NCBI GenBank assembly: GCA_900754715.1
Contig: CAAEDX010000183.1
Span: 1-17,097 of the forward strand
Direction: 5' to 3'
From: Erysipelotrichaceae bacterium
GTDB taxonomy: Bacteria > Bacillota_I > Bacilli_A > Erysipelotrichales > Erysipelotrichaceae
Length of the DNA: 17,097 nt
The notes under the pieces are model-generated. The model searched no databases. It was not told where the DNA came from and was given only the letters and a program-made list of their open reading frames with translations. Below, piece after piece: positions 1 to 7,747 of the stretch. The stretch's first letter is position 1. Each line of letters opens with the position of its first letter. Both the position numbers and the translations under genes were made by a program.

Positions 1-1227
1 ACGAAGATCCTGTCCCGATATCTGGAGGAAGCAGGCTACGATGCCATCGAGGCGACCATCTGCACCTATGCGTCGCTGGATTGGATGAGCGCGCCGGAAG
101 ATGTGCCGATGGGCTTCAATGCCTATAACGCCAAAGAGATTCGGGAAAGCGTCCATATCCCGGTCATTGCCATCGACCGCATCAACACCCCGGAGATCGC
201 GGAAGACATCCTGGAGACCGGAAAAGCCGATTTCGTCTCCATTTCCCGGCAGTCGCTGGCTGAGCCATATTTCCCAGCCAAGGTGGCTGCCGGCAAGATT
301 GCGGAGATCGCCCCTTGCATCAACTGTCTGCAGTCATGCATGGGCTATATGACCGATCCCAAGCATCTGACGGCCTGCTGCCTGGTCAACCCGCGAGTCG
401 GGCACGAACAGGAATACACCTTTGCGCCGGCCGAAAAGCGCCGCAAGATCATGATCGTCGGTTCCGGCCCGGCTGGTCTTTACGCGGCTTACGCAGCTTC
501 TGCTCGGGGCCATGAAGTGAGCGTATATGAAGAGCAAGACAAGCTGGGCGGACAATTCCGGATCGCGGCGCTTCCGCCAGCGAAGTCGCTGCTCACCGGA
601 CCGCTGCGCTTCTGGATCCAGGAAGGCAAGAAACAGGGCGTCCGCTACCTCACGAACACGGCAGTCACCAAGAAACTGGTCGAACAGGAACATCCTGATG
701 TCGTCATCCTCGCTACCGGCGCCCGGCAGACCAAGCCCGCGATCGAAGGCACCGACGGCAAAAATGTCTTCATGGCCAACGATGTGCTGGAAGGCAGAGC
801 AGTCGTCGGACGCAATGTGCTGATCGCCGGAGCTGGACTGGTCGGACTGGAGACCGCTGATTTTCTGAGAGAGCGCGCCGGGCGCAAGAGCACTCTGATC
901 GATATGGTTCCTGCCATAAACTATGGCGTGCTCGGTGTCGGCACACACTTGAAGGCAAGACTGGACGCCAATGATACTCGATATATCCTCAACGCGTCCA
1001 TCATCCGTTTCACGGAACATGGCGTCGTATATCGCCAAGGCGAGAGCGAAAAGACCGCCGAGGGCTTCGACAGCATCATCATCGCGATGGGCTCCAGATC
1101 ATACAATCCGTTGGAAGCAGAACTCAAGGATCTGGATTGTGAGGTCTATGTCATCGGTGATGCTTCGCAAGCCGGTCAGGCCAACAAAGCGACCGAAGAG
1201 GCTGCCGCCGTGGCATTCCGCATCTGA
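1..1227 (+). CDS. NADH:flavin oxidoreductase / enoate-reductase family protein (3' part)
   Basis: Frame 1 is open from the first base, so the gene begins before the window; 408 residues are visible of a family usually about 640-680 long. The visible part starts in the C-terminal half of the FMN TIM barrel (old yellow enzyme fold). A [4Fe-4S] cluster motif follows, with cysteines coded near 316, 325, 337 and 376 (C-x2-C-x3-C-x12-C). Next come a dinucleotide-binding fold with GSGPAG (coded near 460) and a second one with GAGLVG (near 830). The end, VIGDASQAGQ..., is the usual FAD-contacting tail. Relatives (2,4-dienoyl-CoA reductase FadH, 2-enoate reductase, FldZ, BaiCD) reduce activated C=C bonds with NAD(P)H through Fe-S, FAD and FMN in the cytoplasm. 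The substrate cannot be told from this fragment. The gene is closed by a strong terminator and is unrelated to the next gene. Confidence 0.93.
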   Translation, partial: TKILSRYLEEAGYDAIEATICTYASLDWMSAPEDVPMGFNAYNAKEIRESVHIPVIAIDRINTPEIAEDILETGKADFVSISRQSLAEPYFPAKVAAGKIAEIAPCINCLQSCMGYMTDPKHLTACCLVNPRVGHEQEYTFAPAEKRRKIMIVGSGPAGLYAAYAASARGHEVSVYEEQDKLGGQFRIAALPPAKSLLTGPLRFWIQEGKKQGVRYLTNTAVTKKLVEQEHPDVVILATGARQTKPAIEGTDGKNVFMANDVLEGRAVVGRNVLIAGAGLVGLETADFLRERAGRKSTLIDMVPAINYGVLGVGTHLKARLDANDTRYILNASIIRFTEHGVVYRQGESEKTAEGFDSIIIAMGSRSYNPLEAELKDLDCEVYVIGDASQAGQANKATEEAAAVAFRI

Positions 1228-1231
1228 TCGA

Positions 1232-1269
1232 AAAAAAAGAGATTTCACTGTTTCGAAATCTCTTTTTTT
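1232..1269 (+). terminator. Rho-independent terminator of the flavin oxidoreductase gene
   Basis: A hairpin of about 15 bp begins just after the stop codon: an A-rich arm ending GAGATTTC (1232-1246), an 8-base loop, then GAAATCTC running into a T tract (1255-1269). The A-tract/T-tract symmetry would let it work in both directions. Confidence 0.9.
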
Positions 1270-1321
1270 ATGCTGATTGCTGCTTTATCCTGTGTGTCTG
1301 CATACAAGAAGCCTTATGTGT

Positions 1322-1417
1322 TTATTTCCCTTTCTGCCATCTGTCACCGCGAACAAGCGATGACGTGCCTGTCATGATCAGCCGCAACACCAGCAAAAGC
1401 CAGGTCGGTTCATTCAT
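1322..1417 (-). CDS. Possible 31-aa hydrophobic small peptide
   Basis: This is a short minus-strand ORF in the gap between two plus-strand genes. It starts ATG at 1415-1417 and stops TAA at 1322-1324. A purine-rich stretch containing GGAAAGAGG lies immediately before the ATG, a good Shine-Dalgarno. The product begins MNEPTWLLLVLRLIMTG, a plausible short membrane segment, and ends in a charged tail (RGDRWQKGK). This layout resembles small membrane peptides and holin-like or type I toxin peptides of Bacillota, but I recognise no specific family and the match is only in general character. I found no convincing promoter and no obvious antisense RNA. It could be a chance ORF. Confidence 0.3.
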   Translation of the reverse strand: MNEPTWLLLVLRLIMTGTSSLVRGDRWQKGK

Positions 1418-1517
1418 GTCACCTCTTTCCTCTTTGCCCATCCTGGCATCGGCCTGCTCTGCTTCACAATATCCCTGTTTTTATGTTAAGCTCTTTAATC
1501 AGAAAGGACGATGAAAA

Positions 1518-2660
1518 ATGAACCTGCTGCTTGATTTTACCCATATCTGTCCGCCTGATGTCGAACAGCGTGTGCCCGGCATGAAGCGGATCGACCTCAG
1601 CGACATCCCTGGCACCTGCATGTACTGCGCCGATGAAGCGAAACGACAGCTGCGCGAACGACTGAACGACTATGGTCCGCATGGCATCCATTTCCTGGAC
1701 AATGGTAATTATCATTATATGACAGAGCTGTTTGCAGAGAAGATCCGCGCTCCTTTTGCGCTGGTGCTGTTCGATCATCACAGCGATATGCAGCAGCCCC
1801 TCATCCATGACCTGACCAGCTGCGGCAGCTGGGCCGCACAACTGGCGCGTAACGACTCATTCCTGAAACAGCTGATCCTGATCGGACCGGACGCAAGCGC
1901 GTTTGCGGACATCGCTGATGACCTGAAAGAAAAGACGGTCTTCATCAGCGTCAGCGATCAGGAAGAAGCCGCTGCCGCGCGGCAGATCGGACAGATCGAT
2001 ATGCGTCTTCCTGTCTACTTGTCGATCGATAAGGATATCCTGGATCGCTGCAGTGCCCGGACCAACTGGAATCAGGGAAACATGTCGCTTATCACGCTGG
2101 AAAAGCTGCTGCGGGAAGTCTTTGCCCATCAGCGCGTGATCGGCGCGGACATCTGCGGCGGATGCGATCCTCAGGAACCGCTGTGGCAGCTCATGGAAGA
2201 TGAGCGGATTAACGCCAGGACCGATGCGATCCTGTATCGCTTTTTGTCCCAGTATCTTCGCCCTGTCGTCGCCTTTGTCTGTGTGCACAATTCCTGTCGA
2301 AGCCAGATCGCTGAAGCGCTTGGCAGGCAGCTGGCTGCGGATGCTTTCATCAGCTGTTCAGCCGGTACCGCACCGCGTGAACACATCGATGCCGGCGCAC
2401 TGCGATACATGAAAGAGCTGATGCAGATCGACATGGAAAAAGATCAGTATCCTAAGCTGATCGATGACATTCCTGATCCGGATATCGTCATCACGATGGG
2501 CTGCAATGTCAGCTGCCCATCCATCCCTTGCAGACATCGGGAAGACTGGGGATTGGAAGATCCCTGCGGTCAAGGCAAAGACGCATACATCAAGACGATC
2601 TTGCGCATCAGGGAAAAGGTGCTGGAGCTGCGCCAGCGCATCCTAGATCATCGGATATGA
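1518..2660 (+). CDS. Fusion: arginase-fold (ureohydrolase-like) domain + arsenate reductase ArsC domain
   Basis: A 380-residue cytoplasmic protein made of two enzymes. Residues about 1-245 look like an arginase/agmatinase-fold metal hydrolase. Candidate Mn ligands are H66 (GNYHY), D86/H88/D90 (DHHSD) and D171/D173 (SIDKD), matching the family order H, DxHxD, DxD. The usual GGxHS is replaced by GNYHY. Residues about 250-380 are a clostridial-type ArsC with the low-molecular-weight tyrosine-phosphatase fold. The CX5R loop runs from C255 to R261 (CVHNSCR), with resolving-cysteine candidates C329, C333 and C338, then REDWGLEDP. ArsC enzymes of this type reduce arsenate to arsenite with thioredoxin. 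No arsR, arsB or acr3 is nearby. The start is set by AAAGGA about 9 bases before the ATG at 1518. The substrate of the N-terminal half is unknown, and a role in arsenic handling is inference from the fusion. Confidence 0.9.
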   Translation: MNLLLDFTHICPPDVEQRVPGMKRIDLSDIPGTCMYCADEAKRQLRERLNDYGPHGIHFLDNGNYHYMTELFAEKIRAPFALVLFDHHSDMQQPLIHDLTSCGSWAAQLARNDSFLKQLILIGPDASAFADIADDLKEKTVFISVSDQEEAAAARQIGQIDMRLPVYLSIDKDILDRCSARTNWNQGNMSLITLEKLLREVFAHQRVIGADICGGCDPQEPLWQLMEDERINARTDAILYRFLSQYLRPVVAFVCVHNSCRSQIAEALGRQLAADAFISCSAGTAPREHIDAGALRYMKELMQIDMEKDQYPKLIDDIPDPDIVITMGCNVSCPSIPCRHREDWGLEDPCGQGKDAYIKTILRIREKVLELRQRILDHRI

Positions 2661-2664
2661 AAAC

Positions 2665-2688
2665 GGCAGGGATTCCCCTGCCATTTTT
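2665..2688. terminator. Shared convergent terminator (fusion gene / leu operon)
   Basis: GGCAGGG (2665-2671), a 4-base loop, CCCTGCC (2676-2682), then ATTTTT on the plus strand. On the minus strand the same hairpin is followed by GTTTT, a weaker U tract. It lies in the 31-base gap between the plus-strand stop (2660) and the leuB stop (2692), so it probably ends both transcripts. Confidence 0.8.
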
Positions 2689-2691
2689 CTC

Positions 2692-3777
2692 CTATTCTTT
2701 TCTTGCCTTCATGGCGCTGACGATCTGATCGCCCATCTCGCTGCAGGAGAGCTTCGTCATGCCCTCCTCCATGATATCGGCACAACGGTATCCGGCATTG
2801 AGCACATCCTCTACCGCTGCTTCGATGAGCGCTGCTTCCTCATCCAGGTCAAAGGCATAGCGAAGCATCATCGCGGCAGATAAGATCATGCCGGTCGGAT
2901 TGGCGATGTTCTTGCCGGCGATGTCCGGGGCTGAGCCATGGATCGGCTCATACATGCCGCGTGTGCCTTCCCCTAATGACGCGCTGGGGATCAGACCGAT
3001 GCTGCCGGTGATCATGCTCGCCTCATCGCTCAGGATGTCGCCGAACATGTTCTCGGTCACGATGACATCGAACTGCGCGGGGTCTTTGACGATCTGCATC
3101 GCGGCGTTATCCACGAGCATATCCTGCAGCTGCACATCCGGATATTCCTGCGCGACTTCATGCACGACCTTGCGCCACAAGCGGCTGGTATCGAGCACAT
3201 TGGCTTTGTCCACGCTGGTCACGCGGCCATGCCGCTTGCGGGCCGTCTGGAACGCCGTATGCGCGATACGGCGGATCTCGTGCTCATAGTAACACATGTT
3301 GTCGCTCGCATACAGTTCGCCATCTCTTTCCTCGGTCTTCTTCTCGCCGAAATACACGCCGCTGATGAGCTCGCGCACGACCATGAAGTCGATGCCGTTT
3401 TCCACCAGTTCCGGCTTCAAAGGCGAAGCGTCCTTCAGCTGCGGGAAGATCTTGGCCGGACGCAGGTTTGCGTATAAGCCAAGCGCCTTGCGCACCGTGA
3501 GCAGCGCCTTTTCCGGACGAATGGCCGGATCGACGCCGTCCCATTTGGGACCGCCGACCGCGCCGAGCAGCACCGAATCACTGTCTAAGCATTTCTGCAG
3601 GCTCTCCTCCGGCAGCGAAGTGCCATACTGATCGATGGCGCAGCCTCCGGCACATACCGGAACGATATCAAACTGATGCCCATACAGCTCTTGTACACAG
3701 TTCAGCGCTTTCAGCGCCTCGGCCATGATCTCCGGGCCGATGCCGTCGCCGGCGATGACCGCGATATTCTTTTTCAT
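2692..3777 (-). CDS. leuB: 3-isopropylmalate dehydrogenase
   Basis: Oxidatively decarboxylates 3-isopropylmalate to 2-ketoisocaproate with NAD+, the last leucine-specific step before transamination; cytoplasmic. At 361 residues it has the normal family length. Visible hallmarks are the N-terminal IAGDGIGPEI (about 8-17), Y143 in VYFGE, K191 in VDKAN, D223 in VDNAAMQ, and D247/D251 in FGDILSDEAS, which bind metal and substrate. The NAD-binding segment EPIHGSAPDIAGK (about 277-289) is also present. The ATG directly abuts the leuD stop with no gap, and its ribosome binding site (AAGGGGGAAG) lies inside the end of leuD. It is the last gene of the operon and is followed by the shared terminator. 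Confidence 0.97.
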   Translation of the reverse strand: MKKNIAVIAGDGIGPEIMAEALKALNCVQELYGHQFDIVPVCAGGCAIDQYGTSLPEESLQKCLDSDSVLLGAVGGPKWDGVDPAIRPEKALLTVRKALGLYANLRPAKIFPQLKDASPLKPELVENGIDFMVVRELISGVYFGEKKTEERDGELYASDNMCYYEHEIRRIAHTAFQTARKRHGRVTSVDKANVLDTSRLWRKVVHEVAQEYPDVQLQDMLVDNAAMQIVKDPAQFDVIVTENMFGDILSDEASMITGSIGLIPSASLGEGTRGMYEPIHGSAPDIAGKNIANPTGMILSAAMMLRYAFDLDEEAALIEAAVEDVLNAGYRCADIMEEGMTKLSCSEMGDQIVSAMKARKE

Positions 3778-4269
3778 TTAATCTTCCCCCTTGCGGATGG
3801 CATTCATCAAGCCATTGTTCTTCATGATATTCTGGATGAACGGCGGGAATGGCGCCGCCTGATAGCTTTCATTCCTGGTGAGGTTATGGATCACGCCGCT
3901 GTCAAAGTCGATCTCGATCTCATCGCCAGCCTGGATCGAATCACTGGCCTGCTCACATTCGAGGATCGGCAGACCGATGTTGATCGCGTTGCGATAGAAG
4001 ATACGGGCAAAGGACTTGGCGATGACGCAGCTGATGCCGCTTTCCTTGATGGCGATCGGCGCATGCTCACGGGATGACCCGCACCCGAAGTTCCATCCGG
4101 CCACCATGATGTCTCCCGGCTTCACCTTATTCACAAAGTCCGCATCGATGTCGCACATGCAATGTGAAGCGAGTTCCTTGGGATCGCTGGTGTTCAGATA
4201 ACGCGCCGGAATGATGACGTCTGTATCGACATTATCCGGATAAATATGTGTCTGTCCCTGTGCTTTCAT
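3778..4269 (-). CDS. leuD: 3-isopropylmalate dehydratase, small subunit
   Basis: Small (swivel) subunit of isopropylmalate isomerase, which with LeuC converts 2-isopropylmalate to 3-isopropylmalate through aconitase-type chemistry. It is 163 residues long, typical of the short LeuD type. The substrate-recognition loop GCGSSREHA is at residues 62-70, and the N-terminal [15 protein letters not shown] is a family signature. A GGAGGA ribosome binding site lies in the 12-base gap behind leuC. It lies between leuC and leuB in the operon. Confidence 0.96.
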   Translation of the reverse strand: MKAQGQTHIYPDNVDTDVIIPARYLNTSDPKELASHCMCDIDADFVNKVKPGDIMVAGWNFGCGSSREHAPIAIKESGISCVIAKSFARIFYRNAINIGLPILECEQASDSIQAGDEIEIDFDSGVIHNLTRNESYQAAPFPPFIQNIMKNNGLMNAIRKGED

Positions 4270-4281
4270 CTCATTTCCTCC

Positions 4282-5544
4282 TTATGCTTCCTGCGGCTGC
4301 GCGATCACGCCGGCGATCGCGCTGGCAGCCGCGACGGCCGGGCTGGCCAGATAGACCTCAGAATCCACATGTCCCATGCGGCCGACGAAATTGCGGTTGG
4401 TCGTGGCGACGCAGCGCTCTCCTTCTGCCAGGATGCCCATGTAGCCGCCCAGGCATGGACCGCAGGTCGGCGTAGAGACGACGCAGCCAGCATCGATGAA
4501 GATGTCCATATAACCGCGGTGCACACATTCCTTGTAAATGCTCTGAGTCGCCGGGATGATGATGCAGCGCACCCCTTTGGCGACATGCTTGCCCTCCAGG
4601 ATACGAGCCGCAGCCGCCATATCGGAAATGCGGCCATTGGTGCAGGAACCGATGACCACCTGATCGATGCGGATCGGCTCTGCGATCTCATCGACCGTAT
4701 GCGTGTTTTCCGGCAGATGCGGGAAAGCGACGGTCGGGCGGATCGCGCTGAGATCGATATCATATGTCTTCACATATTCGGCATCCGCATCTGCGTGATA
4801 TTCCTGATACGGACGATGCACTCTGTCCTTCACATACGCTCTGGTCACATCATCCACTTCAAAGATGCCGTTTTTCGCGCCGGCCTCGATGGCCATGTTG
4901 CAGATGCACAGACGATCATCCATGGTCAGGTTCTTCACCCCTTCACCGGTGAATTCCATGGAGCGATACAACGCGCCGTCCACGCCGATCATGCCGATGA
5001 TGTGCAGAATGACATCCTTTCCAGACACATTGGGCTGCAGGCTGCCGCTCAGGTTGAAGCGGATCGCCTCGGGCACTTTGAACCAGCATTTGCCCGTCGC
5101 CATGCCGGCAGCCATGTCGGTGCTGCCTACGCCGGTGGAGAAGGCGCCCAGCGCGCCATAGGTGCAAGTGTGGGAATCCGCGCCGATGATGCATTCGCCA
5201 GGACCGACGATGCCTTTTTCCGGAAGCAGGGCATGCTCGATGCCCATCTCGCCGACATCATAAAAATGCTCGATGTGCTTGGCAAATGCAAAAGTGCGGC
5301 AGGCCTTGCATTGCTGCGCGGCCTTGATGTCCTTATTGGGGGCGAAGTGGTCCATGACCATCGCCACCTTTCCCGGATCAAATACGCGCTTGAATCCATA
5401 TTTTTCAAACTCGCGGATCGCGACCGGCGAGGTAATGTCATTGCCCAGCACCATATCGAGATCAGCCTCGATCAGCTGACCGGCCTCTACATGATCCATT
5501 CCGGCATGTGCCGCCAAGATCTTCTGCGTCATTGTCATTCCCAT
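4282..5544 (-). CDS. leuC: 3-isopropylmalate dehydratase, large subunit
   Basis: The [4Fe-4S]-containing catalytic subunit of isopropylmalate isomerase. It is 420 residues, matching the shorter LeuC/homoaconitase-like class rather than the roughly 466-residue proteobacterial class. The cluster ligands are C301 (GSCTNGR), C361 and C364 (TPTCGPC), with the family spacing C-x59-C-x2-[16 protein letters not shown] (about 121-135) is the other signature. The start at 5544 is backed by AAGGGG about 10 bases upstream, overlapping the leuA stop; in-frame ATGs at codons 3 and 5 are less well placed. It lies 6 bases after leuA, suggesting translational coupling. Confidence 0.97.
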   Translation of the reverse strand: MGMTMTQKILAAHAGMDHVEAGQLIEADLDMVLGNDITSPVAIREFEKYGFKRVFDPGKVAMVMDHFAPNKDIKAAQQCKACRTFAFAKHIEHFYDVGEMGIEHALLPEKGIVGPGECIIGADSHTCTYGALGAFSTGVGSTDMAAGMATGKCWFKVPEAIRFNLSGSLQPNVSGKDVILHIIGMIGVDGALYRSMEFTGEGVKNLTMDDRLCICNMAIEAGAKNGIFEVDDVTRAYVKDRVHRPYQEYHADADAEYVKTYDIDLSAIRPTVAFPHLPENTHTVDEIAEPIRIDQVVIGSCTNGRISDMAAAARILEGKHVAKGVRCIIIPATQSIYKECVHRGYMDIFIDAGCVVSTPTCGPCLGGYMGILAEGERCVATTNRNFVGRMGHVDSEVYLASPAVAAASAIAGVIAQPQEA

Positions 5545-5550
5545 GTCGTC

Positions 5551-7245
5551 TTACCCCTTTCCTTCCTGCGATCTGCGCTGCTTCAGCGCGCGGTTCAGCG
5601 CGGAGAAGAGCGCCAGTACGCTCGATGTGATGATATCTTCATGGATGCCCACGCCCCACTGATCCAGGTTGCGGCAATCCTTGATCTTCACATAAGAGAC
5701 CGCCTTGGATGTCGAGCCTTTGGACAGTGAATGTTCCTTATAATCCATGATGTCGAATTTGACGCTCGTGTTGTTGCGCAAAGCGTTGCTCAATGCGTCC
5801 AGACGGCCGTTTCCAATACCCACCGCATTGATCCGTTCGCCGTCTGCCTCCAGGCGCAGCGTACAGATGAAGTTCTCTCCTTCTCTGGCAAAGTGGAAAT
5901 CTTCCATGGTAAACGGCGCTTCCACATTGCGGTATTCTTTTTCGAAGAGATCTCTGACTTCGTTAGGGAGCAGCTCCTTGTGCTGTTCATCACTGATGCC
6001 CTTCATGAAATAGCCGATCTCCTCACGCATGTCGATCGGAAGCTCATAGCCATAATATTCTTCCAGCATGTAGGCGACGCCGCCCTTGCCAGACTGCGAA
6101 TTGATGCGGATGACGTCGGTCTCATACACTCTGCCGACGTCGCGCGGGTCGATCGGCAAGTATGGCACGGTCCACTGTTTCTCGTCATGTTCTTCGCGAT
6201 AGTGCATGCCTTTGGCGATGGCATCCTGATGGGAGCCGCTGAAGGCCGCGAATACGAGCTGTCCGGCATACGGCTGACGATAGCCGACCTTCATGCGCGT
6301 CACTTGTTCATAGACATCAACGATGCTCGGCATATCGCTGAAATCGAGCTGCGGATCCACGCCCATGGAATACATGTTCATCGCCAGGGTGATGATGTCC
6401 ACGTTGCCGGTGCGCTCGCCGTTGCCAAAGAGCGTGCCTTCGATGCGGTCGGCGCCGGCCAGCAGGCCCATCTCGCTGTCGGCCACGCCGCAGCCGCGGT
6501 CATTGTGCGGATGCAAGGAGACGATGACATTTTCGCGGTATTTCATATGCTTGCACATATATTCGATCTGGCTGGCATAGACATGCGGCATGGACATCTC
6601 CACCGTCACCGGCAGGTTGATGATCACTTTGTTGTCAGCGCTTGGCTGCCACACATCGAGCACGGCGTTGCACACTTCCAGGGCATAATCGACTTCAGTG
6701 CCGGTAAAGCTTTCCGGTGAGTATTCAAAGCGGTATCCGCCGCCGTCGCGATCGCTCAGCTCTTGCAGCAGTTTCGCGCCATCGACCGCGATCTGCTTGA
6801 TCTCTTCCTTTGATTTGCGGAACACTTGTTCACGCTGTGCCTTTGAGGTGGAATTGTACAGGTGCACGATGACATTCTCGCGCTTGGCGCCCTTGACTGC
6901 CTCAAAAGTCCGCTTGATGATATGCTCGCGCGCCTGGGTCAGCACCTGAACGGTCACATCATCCGGGATCATATCCTGTTCGATCAATGTACGCATGAAA
7001 TCGAACTCGGTCTGGGACGCGGCCGGGAAGCCGACCTCGATCTCCTTGAAGCCGACTTTGACGAGCAGCTTGAAAAACTCCAGCTTCTCCTCCAGGCTCA
7101 TCGGGATGATGAGCGACTGGTTGCCATCGCGCAAATCGACGCTGCACCATACCGGCGCTTTGTCCACATACTCTTTCTTCGTCCATTCCATGCACGGCTC
7201 CGGCGGCATGAAATACTGTCTGCTGTACTTTTCAAATCCTTTCAT
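5551..7245 (-). CDS. leuA: 2-isopropylmalate synthase (long form)
   Basis: Condenses acetyl-CoA with 2-ketoisovalerate to give 2-isopropylmalate, the committed leucine step. It is 564 residues from the chosen start, the long LeuA class. The N-terminal catalytic TIM barrel of the HMGL/DRE family has DLRDGNQSL at 37-45, HPHNDRG at 245-251 (metal ligands H245, H247) and GNGERTGN at 274-281. The region from about 430 to the end fits the LeuA regulatory domain that binds leucine for feedback inhibition. I chose the ATG at 7243-7245 because GGAGGAG lies about 8 bases upstream. The in-frame TTG at 7264-7266 is upstream of that ribosome binding site and unlikely. It is the first gene of the operon, directly behind the T-box leader. 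Confidence 0.97.
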   Translation of the reverse strand: MKGFEKYSRQYFMPPEPCMEWTKKEYVDKAPVWCSVDLRDGNQSLIIPMSLEEKLEFFKLLVKVGFKEIEVGFPAASQTEFDFMRTLIEQDMIPDDVTVQVLTQAREHIIKRTFEAVKGAKRENVIVHLYNSTSKAQREQVFRKSKEEIKQIAVDGAKLLQELSDRDGGGYRFEYSPESFTGTEVDYALEVCNAVLDVWQPSADNKVIINLPVTVEMSMPHVYASQIEYMCKHMKYRENVIVSLHPHNDRGCGVADSEMGLLAGADRIEGTLFGNGERTGNVDIITLAMNMYSMGVDPQLDFSDMPSIVDVYEQVTRMKVGYRQPYAGQLVFAAFSGSHQDAIAKGMHYREEHDEKQWTVPYLPIDPRDVGRVYETDVIRINSQSGKGGVAYMLEEYYGYELPIDMREEIGYFMKGISDEQHKELLPNEVRDLFEKEYRNVEAPFTMEDFHFAREGENFICTLRLEADGERINAVGIGNGRLDALSNALRNNTSVKFDIMDYKEHSLSKGSTSKAVSYVKIKDCRNLDQWGVGIHEDIITSSVLALFSALNRALKQRRSQEGKG

Positions 7246-7270
7246 GTAGTCTCCTCCTGTATCCAAACAA

Positions 7271-7541
7271 CAAAAAAAGCTTTCATCTTCCTCTGAAGAC
7301 GAAAGCTGTCACTCCCGCGGTACCACTTCACTTGGTGCAATGCACCCGCTCATTACGTATCACTGTCGAATACGCTCTCACGATAACGGCTGAGATCTCC
7401 GATGACACTTACTTGCGGTACGCGTTCAAGTCATAGCTCCCGGGTGAGTCGAAACGGATGCCTGCGCTGCCTCGCACCAGACGGCAGCTCTCTTTGCCAG
7501 GGGATATCTGTTTCTGATCCCGTTCCTTGCTTTTGTTATTG
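7271..7541 (-). promoter_or_regulatory. Leucine-specific T-box leader (tRNA-Leu-sensing attenuator)
   Basis: The leu transcript has a T-box leader of about 295 bases before leuA. Stem I shows a distal hairpin GCTGCC/GGCAGC (7466-7471 with 7483-7488) with a GGTGCGA-type loop. On its 3' side, GACTCACC contains the specifier candidate CTC (Leu) at 7446-7448, followed by A. The conserved T-box/antiterminator sequence GTGGTACCGCGG lies at about 7315-7326. Its UGGU bulge pairs with an ACCA acceptor end, matching the A73 discriminator of tRNA-Leu. A strong terminator hairpin follows. In this class uncharged tRNA-Leu stabilises the antiterminator and lets leuACDB be transcribed. The specifier assignment is by eye. 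Confidence 0.93.
7272..7307 (-). terminator. T-box regulatory terminator
   Basis: On the minus strand AGCTTTCGTCTTC pairs with GAAGATGAAAGCT (one G-U) around an AGAG loop, followed by seven T residues. Its 5' arm begins just after the T-box sequence, as expected for the competing terminator of an antitermination riboswitch. Confidence 0.92.
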
Positions 7542-7547
7542 TCTTTA

Positions 7548-7575
7548 GGATACGCCCCGTGATGAAAAATGTCAA
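7548..7575 (-). promoter_or_regulatory. Sigma-A promoter of the leuACDB operon
   Basis: A perfect -35 TTGACA (7570-7575, minus strand) is followed after a 16-17 base spacer by -10 TATCCT (about 7548-7553). This places the transcription start near 7540, at the start of the T-box stem I region. Confidence 0.8.
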
Positions 7576-7603
7576 CAGGGCGCACCGTATTTTTATCATA
7601 TTT

Positions 7604-7617
7604 TTTTCATGAAAATT
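7604..7617. promoter_or_regulatory. Palindrome in the leu/degV divergent region, CodY-box-like
   Basis: TTTTCATGAAAA (7604-7615) is a perfect 12-base palindrome about 30 bases upstream of the leu -35. The 15-base window 7603-7617 agrees with the CodY consensus (AATTTTCWGAAAATT) at 11 of 15 positions, with a one-base difference in the half-site spacing. CodY is a known repressor of branched-chain amino acid genes in Bacillota, but I cannot tell whether this genome encodes it. Another dimeric regulator, or chance in an A/T-rich stretch, is possible. Confidence 0.3.
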
Positions 7618-7671
7618 GTTTCAAAGAGCTGCAGATAGAAACAAGCAAAGCATGGTTTTGATCCGTTTCAC

Positions 7672-7700
7672 TTGTGATTCCCTTTTTCTGGTATTATAAT
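7672..7700 (+). promoter_or_regulatory. Promoter of the degV-family gene
   Basis: TTGTGA (7672-7677) and a consensus TATAAT (7695-7700) are separated by 17 bases. The predicted start near 7707 gives a leader of about 40 bases with an AGGAGGAG ribosome binding site. Confidence 0.8.
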
Positions 7701-7747
7701 TTCATCAAGACATGACGTATTGCGTGCCATGGAACAGGAGGAGAAAC

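Noticed and set aside
4246..5730. 494-codon open frame on the plus strand across leuD/leuC
   Set aside because: It lies antisense to leuC, whose Fe-S cysteines and family motifs are intact. The translation is His/Asp/Arg-rich low-complexity sequence typical of a shadow frame.
5731..6720. 329-codon open frame on the plus strand across leuA
   Set aside because: Antisense shadow of leuA, which carries all catalytic motifs; no ribosome binding site and no recognisable family.
7246..7266. Upstream TTG start for leuA (7 extra residues)
   Set aside because: The TTG precedes the GGAGGAG ribosome binding site that is ideally placed for the ATG at 7243-7245.
7712..7747. Upstream ATG start for the degV-family gene
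   Set aside because: It has no ribosome binding site, and the extra residues (TYCVPWNRRRN) cover the real ribosome binding site and do not resemble DegV N-termini.
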